A program made the translations under genes and the position numbers. Below, piece after piece: positions 11,183 to 22,300 of a DNA stretch of 64,000 nt (position 1 is the stretch's first letter; each line of letters begins with the position of its first letter). The DNA lies in contig NC_051098.1 of assembly GCF_901709675.1 (NCBI RefSeq), forward strand, positions 4,288,000-4,351,999, read 5' to 3'. The notes beneath the pieces were generated by a model. That model did no database searches. It was given only the letters and a program-made list of their open reading frames with translations, and was not told the DNA's origin. This stretch comes from Syngnathus acus. Taxonomy: Eukaryota > Chordata > Actinopteri > Syngnathiformes > Syngnathidae.

Positions 11183-11684
11183 CAATATGCACCTTGTATT
11201 AAATTTCACAAGTCTGACCAACAGGCGCGGAAGTGATGTTAAAATGTTGGTAGAACTATCCAATAACTACGCAGATCCGATGATCCCAAAGACTTGAGAT
11301 AAGACAAAATTGGAAAGTCTTTTTTGTTGACAGTGTCTGTGAGTTACTTCAACCCAAAAGTACACATAGCTAATGTTGATCACAAAATGGCATGTGAGCT
11401 AGCCAGGAGTCCTAGAATCTTCGGATCCGTAGACAGATGCGTTACCCATGGCTCCACTAGCCCCACGGGAATATGCGGTTTGTAAGCTTGTGGGTAACAC
11501 TTTCGCAAAACTGAAAAAAAAAAAAAAGAAAATAGGTGACATTATTTGAATCTGCAATGATGCTTTATCCATTGCGCCACTCGCCCTACGGCTATCGACC
11601 GTAAACTTGTGTGGAAAATTGTCATTGTCTAAAATATGGCGAGTTAGCAATACTGAGCAAGGGACAAAAACGTAAATTGATTAT

Positions 11685-11755
11685 GCCATGACCCGGATTT
11701 GAACCAGGGTTGCTGCGGCCACAACGCAGAGTACTAACCACTATACGATCATGGC
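11685..11755 (-). tRNA. tRNA-His (GTG), unit 4
   Basis: One T-stem change (ccctgg instead of ccccgg) leaves a wobble pair. The rest of the cloverleaf and the terminator are intact. Confidence 0.9.
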
Positions 11756-12257
11756 CAATATGCACCTTGTATTAAATTTCACAAGTCTGACCAACAGGCG
11801 CGGAAGTGATGTTAAAATGTTGGTAGAACTATCCAATAACTACGCAGATCCGATGATCCCAAAGACTTGAGATAAGACAAAATTGGAAAGTCTTTTTTGT
11901 TGACAGTGTCTGTGAGTTACTTCAACCCAAAAGTACACATAGCTAATGTTGATCACAAAATGGCATGTGAGCTAGCCAGGAGTCCTAGAATCTTCGGATC
12001 CGTAGACAGATGCGTTACCCATTGCTCCACTAGCCCCACGGGAATGTGCGGTTTGTAAGCTTGTGGGTAACACTTTCGCAAAACTGAAAAAAAAAAAAAG
12101 AAAATAGGTGACATTATTTGAATCTGCAATGATGCTTTATCCATTGCGCCACTCGCCCTACGGCTATCGACCGTCTAACTTGTGTGGAAAATTGTCATTG
12201 TCTAAAATATGGCGAGTTAGCAATACTGAGCAAGGGACAAAAACGTAAATTGATTAT

Positions 12258-12328
12258 GCCATGACCCGGATTTGAACCGGGGTTGCTGCGGCCACAACGC
12301 AGAGTACTAACCACTATACGATCATGGC
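12258..12328 (-). tRNA. tRNA-His (GTG), unit 5
   Basis: Same sequence as units 2 and 3, with the T5 terminator present. Confidence 0.93.
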
Positions 12329-12829
12329 CAATATGCACCTTGTATTAAATTTCACAAGTCTGACCAACAGGCGCGGAAGTGATGTTAAAATGTTGGTAGA
12401 ACTATCCAATAACTACGCAGATCCGATGATCCCAAAGACTTGAGATAAGACAAAATTGGAAAGTCTTTTTTGTTGACTGTGTCTGTGAGTTACTTCAACC
12501 CAAAAGTACACATAGCTAATGTTGATCACAAAATGGCATGTGAGCTAGCCAGGAGTCCTAGAATCTTCGGCTCCGTAGACAGATGCGTTACCCATTGCTC
12601 CACTAGCCCCACGGGAATATGCGGTTTGTAAGCTTGTGGGTAACACTTTCGCAAAACTGAAAAAAAAAAAAAGAAAATAGGTGACATTATTTGAATCTGC
12701 AATGATGCTTTATCCATTGCGCCACTCGCCCTACGGCTATCGACCGTAAACTTGTGTGGAAAATTGTCATTGTCTAAAATATGGCGAGTTAGCAATACTG
12801 AGCAAGGGACAATAACGTAAATTGATTAT

Positions 12830-12900
12830 GCCATGACCCGGATTTGAACCGGGGTTGCTGCGGCCACAACGCAGAGTACTAACCACTATACGATCATGGC
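12830..12900 (-). tRNA. tRNA-His (GTG), unit 6, terminator lost
   Basis: The cloverleaf is intact. The downstream run is changed to ttatt (plus strand caataacg instead of caaaaacg), so the nearest Pol III T-run terminator is missing. Confidence 0.9.
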
Positions 12901-13129
12901 CAATATGCACCTTGTATTAAATTTCACAAGTCTGACCAACAGGCGCGGAAGTGCCTAGTTAGTCAAAATAACTGTCGTATTTAATGAGAATTACTGATAG
13001 TAGTTTTATGGTGAAATATTTTTTAATGCTGTTAATAAATGTGTTTGTTTTCAAAAAGCTGTTTTTGAATATCCATGCTATACTACCTACTAAAAGTAAA
13101 AACCTTTTATGCAATGACCTTTACATGTA

Positions 13130-13996
13130 CAGTGGAGCCTCGGTTTTCGAACGTCCCAGTTCTCGAACAAATCGGTATTCGAACAAAAAATTCGCGATTT
13201 TTTTGCTTCAGATGTCGGACGAAATTTCGATTGTCGAACCTCGCGAGATGAGCCGAGAAGACCCGCATGCCAACTGACTCCGTTCGTTATTACATTCTTG
13301 TTACTCTGAGGATTGCATCAACTCTAATCATGCCTCCAAAGGAAACAAGTGGGAGCAGTAAAGCTGATCATGGCGAAAAGAGGAAAGTAGTGCGCAAAAC
13401 AGTTGAATTTAAAAAAGAATTAATCGCAAAATATGAGTCCGGTGTGGGTGTGTCAGAGTTGGCGCGGGTGTTTTGCATGGCAAAATCAACAATAAGCTCG
13501 ATCCTGAAAAACAAAGATGCTCTTAAAGGAAGTGATGTTGTGAGAGGGGCAACTGTGCTTACCTTTTTGAAATTAAGAAAACGTTTTTGCTGTTTTCTTT
13601 CACATGATCTTTGAAATGTTGTCTTTCATTGCTAAAAAATAAAAAAAATGTTTTGATGTGCTTTTTTTTCCCTCACAATTTAAAAAGATATATTTTACTA
13701 TTAGAATGAAACACGCAAGCGAGTTGCTACAGATACAGCAATACATTCCCCAGCCTAGCCTACTCTATTAATTCAGTTTATTATTTATATTATTTATTTT
13801 TACATTACCTACTCACTTAGTTATGCAGTTTATGGTGTAAAATAATGAAAACCTGCTTTAAAAAAGCATTTTTGGCTTGGAACGGATTAATCTTTTTTCC
13901 AGTATTAGTATGGGAATACATGATTCCGAATTCGAACGATTCACTTCTCGAACAGCCTTCTGGAACGGATTGTGGTCGAAAACCGAGGCTCCACTG
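13130..13996. mobile_element. Tigger/pogo-like element, TA-flanked
   Basis: Termini are cagtggagcctcggttttcg and its complement, with TA at 13128-13129 and 13997-13998. It interrupts the right end of the hAT element and contains a truncated HTH frame. Confidence 0.9.
13330..13614 (+). pseudogene. Pogo/Tigger transposase N-terminus (psq-type HTH) only
   Basis: The frame begins MPPKETSGSSKADHGEKRK. A helix-turn-helix segment follows (FKKELIAKYESGVGVSELAR, then STISSILKNKD), typical of CENP-B/Tigger transposases. The frame ends at 95 residues, and no DDE catalytic core is present in the 867-bp element. It is non-autonomous. Confidence 0.82.
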
Positions 13997-14240
13997 TAAT
14001 TTCTATTACTTCACACAAATCCATGTGCCATCCATGTGCTCCTGGTTCGGCCCCCCTCCGGTCAAAATTTACAAACCAATTCGGCCCGCCAGTCAAAAAG
14101 TTTGCCCACCGCTGGTATAGGCACAAGGTATAGGTCGTAAGGATGTGAGAGCATCCATGTGTAGTTTACATGGGTGAGTCTTTGGGTGTGTGAATGTGAT
14201 TCTTGTGTGTGTGATTATTGTATGAAGCGTGTGAAGGGTG

Positions 14241-14300
14241 TGTGGGGTGTGCGTGTATGTGTGACGTGTGTGTGTGTGTGTGTGTGTGCGTGTGTGTGTT

Positions 14301-14331
<31 letters not shown>

Positions 14332-14333
14332 GG
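14241..14333. repeat. TG microsatellite
   Basis: An imperfect (TG)n tract with interspersed C and A. The rest of 14123-14645 shows no recognisable feature. Confidence 0.9.
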
Positions 14334-14645
14334 TTCTAACCCTTCTGGCATCACACAACACTAGTAGACGCACACATTACATAGTAACTAACTGCGCGTA
14401 ACGGTTCTGCTACACTAAATAACAATAATGAAATACTCTCTGCAACACACCAAACATCGAGGCAACAAAATACATTTGCTGGCGACTGTTAGTCGCTGTG
14501 GCGCTGCGTAACGGCTACTCATACGATGCGAGGCAAACTTAAAGGAGCGCGTCGGAGCTGTCAATCAAAAGGCACGCACATGAAGCAAACCGCGATCAGA
14601 CAAAACGGCACAACAGTGGACAGTAGTAACAATGAAATGTATATA

Positions 14646-15079
14646 CCGTAATTTTCGGACTATAAGTCGCGGTTTTTTTCATAGTTTGGGTGGGGGGGCG
14701 ACTTATACTCAGGAGCGACTTATATATGTTTTTTTCCACAAATTTTTACTTGATCATTAACACATCACTTACTTACAAGTATAGTTGACCACTTCACATG
14801 TTATTTTTAGTATAGTTGATCACTTCACATGCTTTGATATCTTTATCTTGAACATATTCAAAACATGAAAAATAGAGAGAAAAAATCAAATAAAGTAATT
14901 AACACTTTAAAGCGCCATATCCTCTGGACATGTCCTCTGTTGGATTTTGTCGAATAAATTGCCCCCAAAATGCGACTTATACTCCGGAGCGACTTATATA
15001 TGTTTTTTTTCACATTTTTGGGCATTTTATGGCTGGTGCGACTTATACTCCGGAGCGACTTATAGTCCGAAAATTACGG
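14646..15079. mobile_element. Pogo-like TIR element, 434-bp deletion derivative
   Basis: Begins ccgtaattttcggactataa and ends cttatagtccgaaaattacgg, with TA at 14644-14645 and 15080-15081. The interior matches the ends of the 34594-38668 element, including gcgccatatcctctggacat. Confidence 0.88.
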
Positions 15080-15081
15080 TA

Positions 15082-15693
15082 CTCACTTTGTGTCAAAGAC
15101 GCACATGATCACAGCAACATACTCAGTCGATACCAGCAACCTTTAACCTACCGCTGCGCACAAGTGAATGGGTATAATGTCTAAACACCGAATGTAAGAC
15201 GGCCCCCACTTTTTCAGTCTTATTTCAATTCAAAGAACATCGTCTTATCCATCGACGGCAAGAATAAGAGTCCTCTTTGTGTAACAGTCCAAGGGGAAGA
15301 ACTGGTTGCTTCTTCATTAGTAGCAAGTGGTTAGGGGTTAACGGTTTAGGATCTCTTGGATTGTCTGTCATTGTAGTTAGTGGTCTGTTATTCAACAGTG
15401 ACATCTGTGTCAGCAAGCATTCATCACTGACTGTCATCACTGTTGCTTGAGCACAGACCGGGGAACCTTTCTGATTAATCTGATCTGCCTTTCCCAAATT
15501 TTCCCAAAGTGAGAACCAGAAGGTGAATGGAATATTCACTGAATTCCTCTTTGTGTCGGGGAATCTGACATCTTGGACTGGTTCCACTCTTGAATCGCTG
15601 TCCGGTCAGACCCAAATGACGAAAATTCGGCCTCTCCTTTGTGGTTGGTCGTTCAGAATTTGGGAATATTTTTTAAGTGTCAGCGGTGGATGT
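15082..15693. other. Unassigned stretch left of the BEL/Pao remnant
   Basis: No gene is supported. Two short direct repeats, each with a phrase like cggacccaaatg.cgaaaattcggcct, occur near 15610 and 15725. They may belong to the decayed retroelement next to it. Confidence 0.4.
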
Positions 15694-16293
15694 CTAACGA
15701 ACCGTCCGAGCCTGGTTCTGCGGCCGGACCCAAATGGCGAAAATTCGGCCTGTCCTTGACGGGTGTCGGAGCTCACGCTCAACGGCCACTAGGTTTATGC
15801 CATTATCTGAGCGCATGATTGACACCGGTCCTCTTCTGCACACAAAACGTCTGATGGCATTCAGACAAGAATCTGTGTGAAATGTGTGTGCAATCTCTAT
15901 GTGCACTGCTTTCATTGTAAGACAGGTAAACAACACACCGTGGCTTTTAACTGAACTGCGGCTTTGTCTTATTTCAAATGGCCCAAAGTAGTCAACACCC
16001 ACGTTAGTGAAGGGAGGGTTCTCAGGCAGAAGTCTGTCTTCTGGAGAATGCGTCATCTTCTGTTTTAAAGGTTTAACTTTAACTTTTCTGCAGACCACAC
16101 ACCTTGACAGAAACTTTCTCACTATTGAGTTGGTAGAGCGTATCCAATATTTTTGTCGTAACTGGGAGAGCGTGTAAACTCTTCCTTTTGTGTCTCTTAA
16201 GATCAATGTGGTAATATGTAGGTCCTTCGGAAGGATTGCTGGATGTTTTGTGTGCTCCGGCACAGCAGCTAAAGAGATCAGTTCTGGTTTCAA
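15694..16293 (-). pseudogene. BEL/Pao-type LTR retrotransposon integrase remnant
   Basis: The 199-codon frame holds the integrase zinc-binding end (LRQKYWI, then CVVCRK) and the catalytic-core motifs GVDYFGPF, GVLFTCLTMKAVHIE and MRSDNG. This order is typical of BEL/Pao pol. The third acidic residue lies in or beyond the degenerate end. Protease, RT, gag and LTRs are not visible, and the fragment is flanked by pogo-like repeats. Dead fragment. Confidence 0.85.
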
Positions 16294-16759
16294 TTATTCC
16301 ACAGGCCTATATAACTATATAAACTATATATCAAATCCCTATAACATAAATAACAATTTTATTGAACCATCCGTGTAACTCCAAATCATTAAATCCATCG
16401 AAATTGTTGTCCTCTGTGTCACTTAAAAAAAAGCGCTGCTGCTGACTCTGAAAGTACATGTGGACTCATCGTCAGTTGCGGTTCCAATTATTCCACAGGC
16501 CTATATAACTATATATAAACTATATAGCAAATAACTATAACATAACTATCTGTGTCACTTATAAAAAACTCCGCTGACTCTGGAAGTAGATGCTGTGCGT
16601 CCTCTACTACGTGGCTTACGTCAGACCCATCGTCAGTTGCAGTTCCAATTATTCCACAGGCTGAGAGCGCCCTCATACAGTTTAAAGTGAAAATAACATG
16701 TGAAGCAATAAACTATACCAGTAAGATAAACTATACTAGTAAGTTGTAAGTAGTAAGTA
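16287..16759. repeat. Diverged subrepeats of the pogo-like element
   Basis: Phrases such as attattccacaggcctatat, ataacataa and ctgtgtcactt recur at intervals of about 130-190 bp. They match the internal subrepeats of the adjacent 16760-18150 element. Confidence 0.6.
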
Positions 16760-18150
16760 CCGTAATTTTCAGACTAAAAGTCGCTCCGGAATATAGGTCG
16801 CATTAGCCATAAAATGCACAATAACATGAAAGAAAACATATATAAGTCGCTCCGGAGTACAAGTCGCATTTTGGGGGAAATGTATTCGACAAAATCCAAC
16901 ACCAAGAACAGACATGAACGAGCAACAACAGGCGAAACGATAGGTATGCTAACGTGACATAAACACAAACGAAGAGCTGAGAACGGGCCTGACGTAACAT
17001 TCAGAGTTATTCAAATAACTATTACATAAATAACACGTTTATAAAACCTTCTGTGTCACTCCAATTCATTAAATCCATCGATCGTCCTTTATGGAAACGA
17101 TGCCGCGTATGCGCCGCGCCGCTGACGTCTAAATATTCTAAATATTCCACAGACCCATATAACGATATATATAAAGTATATATCAAATAACAACATATTA
17201 TCACAATAGCAATATTATCAAACCATCTGTGTCACTCCAAATCATTAAATCCATCGATCAAATTCCTCGTCCTTTGTCAACAACGCCGCGCATGCGCCCT
17301 GACGTCAGCCTCGTCGTTGTTCCACAGATCTAGTATATAACTATATTATAGCGTTAACAAAGTACAAGGAAAGACATGGGTTTGGTAAACGTCTCTTTAT
17401 TTAACAAAACAAGAGTTCAACGAGCCAACAAGTACTGAACTGTAACGATAAAAACATATACAAGTTGCTATACGAAATAAAATATATCAAATAACTATAA
17501 CATAAATAGTTCACCACCACACGGCCCCAAGCACCGGCGTCGACTTCCAGGTGTGTGGCGGTGTGGACTTCCATCCCCGGAGGTGGCACTTCCAGCCACG
17601 GAGGTGGAAGAGAGCCCCATGGAATAGGACCGGGCTTGCGTAAAAGCCATGTCCGAGCCCCATCCACCGTCCCCGGACAGCCACCCGGCCGAGCGCCGGC
17701 CCCCGACTTCAATCTACAGAGGTGAAAGAAAGCTCCGTAGAGTAGGACCGGGCGTGTGTACAAGCCATAATAGTTTTTCAAACCTTCTGTGTCACTCCAA
17801 ATCCTTAAATCCTTCCAACTCTTCGTCCTCCGTGTCACTTAGAAACAAAGCCGCTAATGATGCCGGTAGTACATGGGGCCCTTCGTCATCTTCGTCATCC
17901 CGTGATCGAATCTTTGTCCTTTATGTAAACAACCGCCGCGCCGCGCCACTGACGTCACTTGAAATTCAAATTACAGTAATCCCTTGCTACATCGCCGTTT
18001 GTTTATCGCAGTTTAACTTTTTTTTTCTTTTTTTTTTTTTTGAATTTTGAAAATTTGTGAAAAAATTCACATATAAGTCGCTCCTCAGTATAAGTCGCCC
18101 CCCCACCCAAACTATGAAAAAAAACGCGACTTATAGTCCGAAAATTACGG
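16760..18150. mobile_element. Long pogo-like TIR element, 1,391 bp
   Basis: Bounded by ccgtaattttcagactaaaa and cttatagtccgaaaattacgg, with TA at 16758-16759 and 18151-18152. The interior has subrepeats (cactccaa.tcattaaatcc) and two taggaccgggcgt blocks. On the minus strand at about 17780-17870 it encodes the tail AALFLSDTEDEELEGFKDLE followed by a stop, probably the C-terminus of the ancestral transposase. Another fragment of the same family continues to 18277. Confidence 0.85.
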
Positions 18151-18277
18151 TAATGTGTTAATGATCAATGTTAATGTGTTAACAATTTCACATATAAGTC
18201 GCTCCTTATTATATTTTGCATCCCCGGCCAAACCATGAAAAAAAAAAAACAGTGACTTATAGTCCAGAAAATACGGT

Positions 18278-18917
18278 ATGCAAAAACATCTTCAGAAAGA
18301 CTTAAAAATCAAATGCTTATTTAACTTCAACCACATGTGCAAATAACAGTAAACAAAGATGGTCCTGTGAATTTGTTTTTAATTTGGGCCATGTCAAGTC
18401 AATGATACAAACTGAAAATACTACCCTCCACTACCTTTGTTTGTCATGGGACTTTGGAATTGTCGTCTTTTTCCCCCCTTACAGAGCCCCAGCTCACCCA
18501 TCAGAATAGGAACAGCAAACTTTTGTAAACTAAAATTCACATCCATTCATATCTTAACTGTTCGTTGGCTTTAAGAAAACATTGCCAAATCGGCTCCATA
18601 ACAAATACTATTGCTGAGTTTAGATTACAGGAAAGTGGAGACAATAGTTGGTGGAATAGCTAATAACAATGTGCATTTAAGAGCACCGCGCTTGTGTGTC
18701 ATAAAATGGAAAGCAGCTACTGAAGTTACTTATTTTAGAGTATATGGGCAGTATGATCTACCATATTGATATGTTAATCTTGTTTTGAGATTGTGCAACA
18801 CTCTTGTCAATTTTTAAGTACCGTAATTTATTCACACGCTCTTCATACATTTCTGGCTGAAGGTAGTATACATATATCATACACGGGCTTAATTTCAACA
18901 GCTAAAGTTTTCACATA
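18278..18917. other. Single-copy-looking DNA without a recognised feature
   Basis: I searched this stretch for the A2M exon expected just upstream of 19319 (the TDK...YKPGQ region) and found none. Confidence 0.5.
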
Positions 18918-19058
18918 CAGTCAAGCTCGAACTTATTCATACCTCAGGGGTATGAATAATTTTGGTCTTGACTGTAGACTTCTCGCTATTGCAAATAGAC
19001 TAGTTTACATTTAAGCCTGCAATTATTCATGGGGTATGAATAATTTTAGTCTGGACTG
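18918..19058. mobile_element. Tc1-like MITE
   Basis: Starts cagtcaagctcgaacttatt and ends gaataattttagtctggactg, with TA on each side (18916-18917, 19059-19060). An internal second copy of the right end (near 18948-18975) suggests a duplicated terminus. The motif is typical of teleost Tc1 ends. Confidence 0.75.
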
Positions 19059-19318
19059 TATATAAATTATAAACTCAATTTTTGCCCTGAAACACTAGAA
19101 GGGGTAGACTATTTTGCTGCCTGTTACTAAAATTATGTGTGCCCATTTCTGGCTCTCCATTGTTTGTTTCTTTAAGACTTGCAAATGGTTATGTCGAACA
19201 GGATTACTCTGATGTCACCGCATCACCGTACCTTTGCATGGAATTTTTAAATGACTGTTATGTTGTGATGTTGTGTTTACAAGCACCTAATGAGTTTGCC
19301 TTATTTGTTCTTTTTCAG

Positions 19319-19339
19319 TACAAAGTTGTGGAGCTCCAG
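19319..19339 (+). CDS. a2ml: A2M-like exon, YKVVELQ (21 bp)
   Basis: The acceptor ttttcag and donor gtaag flank seven codons. A 21-bp micro-exon at this place is characteristic of A2M-family genes (it encodes the stretch before the DP.NRI.QW segment). Confidence 0.85.
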
Positions 19340-22300
19340 GTAAGAATCCCATTTTGAGTCACAATGACAAATTGTCTTCACTTGATTGAATGGCTTAGAG
19401 TCACAGTTTTGTAACATTTGAAACATGATATAGTCAGTGTGTTGCTTCAAGAGGGACTTCACTGGATCATCGGTAGGAATCTCAGGAAAATGACGGCTGC
19501 ATGTGCTATAGGCATTTTAACCAACATACAGAGGGAACCCAATGTAAGATTTCTGTCTAAATGAGACTTTCATTAAAGCAGGAATTCTTATTGCTCATGG
19601 GACACCCTCTTCAGGTCGTGTGGTGATGGATCACTTGCAAGTACATTATTCCTTCAGGGTCTATAAGCACACTTCTGTCTTCTTCATTTAGGATCCTAAT
19701 TCCAATCGAATTGCTCAGTGGTTGGATAAATTTGTTACCGCTGGAATCCTTGATCTTTCCCATGCCATGATTCCAGAGGCAGCAGAAGGAACTTACGTAA
19801 TTACTGCCACCACCGACAAAGGAGAGAAAATTTCCCACAGCTTTGACATCAAGCAATATGGTCTGCTATAACATAATATGAATACGGTGCTAGCTTAACC
19901 TATGCTTTTTTGTTAATCTTCATTTGTTTTTCTTTATTCATTTAGTTTTACCCAAATTTGAGGTCACTGTTCACCTCCCGAGTGTGATTTCAATCCTCGA
20001 TGAGCAGGTCACCCTTAAGATATGTGGAAAGTAAGTGTTTTCATTTGACTATTTTTATCCTCACTTTTTGTAAAAAGAAAAAAGCTACACAAAGATAATG
20101 TTTTTCATAAATATCTTGTAACTCGTCAGAAACTAATGCAATTTCAGTGTAATAATTCTTTTCTTTTCAGCCAATAGCAATTGTCATTGCTGCGAGTTAC
20201 AAACCACAAAGATAAAAATGTCTGTATGAAATTTACTTTTGCTTCTTCCCGCAGATACACTTACGGAAAACCAGTTCTTGGCTCGGTCAAAGCGGTGTGT
20301 TGTAGGAATGCTGTTCACTTTTACGGGCATTCCCTGGCGGGGACAAACATCTGCAGGCCATATAAACTGACAGTGAGTAGTACAATTACTAATGTCAGTT
20401 TCTTCATGTTGTAAACCTTGAATTGCTTCATGTTGTAAACCTTGAATTGCTCTTCGGGTTTTGACATTAACAGAGGCCCAATGTGCCACCACATGACTAG
20501 GGCTATCTGACGTTCAACGCTTTAGGGCCCGACAAATTAATTACCGTAATTTCCGGACTATTACCCGCACCTGATTATAAATCGCACCAGCCAAAAATCG
20601 CCAAAAATTTAGGTTTTTTCATAAATAACCCGCATGGTCAAGCGAGTTATTTACAACTAAAGACGGTACACAGAAAGCCTTTTTAAAGTTTAGTACCGCA
20701 GCAACACGGAAGTGTGCATGCGAGTTATTTACAAAGAAAGATGGTACACAGAAAGCCTTTTTAAAGTTTTAATAACATACCTAAACATTTCTTTCCAAAC
20801 ACTGCCTGTGACACGGCAGTAATACCGCAGCAACACCGAAGTGACACAGCACTAATAGGGCTGGTTAAAAAAACATACCAGTAAAAGTAAAAAAAGGGCT
20901 AGTAAAAACCTAGCACTGAAACCATCAAAGTCTTCCTCCTCAGTGTCGGATTGGAATAGCGTGAGATATACTTCGCCACACACTTTCTCAGTCTCTCTTT
21001 TGTTGTCGCTTTTATACGTTTCTTGTAGCATTTTCCATGATGAGGGTCTGTCCTTGCTAATTTCATTCATGCACAAAGCACTAAGTTACATTAAAATAGC
21101 GAGCTACACGTATGGCTCTAGAGTGGACGTGACCGGGAAATAAAGAAAAGGGTGATGCAACAAGATGTCATCAACAATAGCCCAGTGCCCCCTAGTGACC
21201 GGAAGAAACCTTTACAGTGCGTGAGCGGCTCTAGTACCTTAGTTAAGAGCCAAATCGACTGCCTTTAACTTAAAAGCGGCATCATATGCATTTCTTTTGT
21301 CCCCCATAATGAGGGTTTGTGTATAAAATCTTCCTTTCTTCAGTAATGTCCGTCTTGATCTCGTTCTCTCTTCTTTGTGTGAATTATATGGCACTATTTG
21401 CCTGGTGGACGGACAACGATCAACACACCACTCTTCTCCCCAGTGACCGTGTCACATATCCCTCCACCCAGCAAAGTGGTGCCGCACAACAGCGGTCCAC
21501 AGCCTTTTTACGAGTGAATAAAAGTGATCAAGTCATCACAAAAATCATGAAAAATCCATAGATATGCCGCACCGGACGACAAGCCGCAGGGTTCAAAATT
21601 TGAGCAGAAAGTAGTGGATTATAGTCCGGAAATTACGGTAGATGCCCTGCCACCCAAATTAAACCTGCAGACAATAAACTAGACAGAAGTAATACCTTCT
21701 CGAAGACAGAAATAATTTAAACTTATTGTATCATGAATCGCTGGAATCAGGCCTAATCTTTGTACCTCCAAGTTCACTTTCCCGGAGACACCAGGGCCAG
21801 TGCTGGTTTTGGCAGTGCAATTGCAATTTGACTCTTGGTACCCCGACAGGGCCACTACCTGAAAAGGCTTATTGTCGAACCTTGTGTCTTCCAGACCGAT
21901 GACAGTGGCTGTGCTACAGAAATAGTGGGCATGGCAGATTTTGCACTCAATGAGAATACACATGAAGATAGTTTTGTGGTGGATGCTGAAATGGAGGAGC
22001 ATGGCACAGGTAAGATGGTGAAATGTTTTACTACCCATAGAACCTGAAGCCTGTTTGTAACTTCTAATCATATTTCCTACTTAGGAGTGATCCTGATAGG
22101 TACAGGGCGGACAACTTTCAGTGCCCGTATCAGAACAGTCACTTTTGAAGACGTAGCTCAAGCGTACAAGCCTGGGATCCCATTTGAGGGAAAGGTAGTC
22201 TCTTTTAAGTGTTATAAAAGTCCACATAAAACCATGTCCAATCAATGATTCAAAGGAAGCAGTTGAAGTACAGTCATGTCCAGTGATGTTTGGACTGTGT

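Larger units (their letters stand above)
9515..12953. repeat. Six-copy tandem array of 572-576 bp units carrying tRNA sequences
   Basis: Units start with gatgttaaaatgttggtaga at 9515, 10091, 10663, 11235, 11808 and 12381. They differ by isolated substitutions and A-run length, so amplification or homogenisation is recent. Every unit contains, on the minus strand, one tRNA-His gene, one degenerate tRNA-Arg and one tRNA-like head. Every unit ends in a stretch (atttcacaagtctgaccaac to gaagtg) homologous to the surrounding hAT element. Confidence 0.95.
4769..14114. mobile_element. hAT-bounded composite element with 8-bp target duplication
   Basis: The left end is cagaaataggcaaactatgg and the right end is the complement-type agtttgcccaccgctg. 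The 8-bp duplication gtataggc is exact at 4761-4768 and 14115-14122. hAT sequence matching the intact copy at 25711-26741 (reverse orientation) is seen at 4769-4855, 5880-6597, about 12905-13129 and 13997-14114. The gaps are filled by a TA-flanked element, other transposons, the tRNA-His array and a Tigger-like element. About 85 bp of hAT sequence occurs on both sides of the central insertion (near 6510-6597 and 12915-12999). This is therefore not a simple single-site insertion. Confidence 0.75.

Noticed and set aside
9679-12795. Repeated 83-89 codon frames on the minus strand (RRASGAMDKASLQIQ type)
   Set aside because: They run through tRNA-Arg-derived sequence and change frame with A-run length, so they follow the tandem unit rather than a gene.
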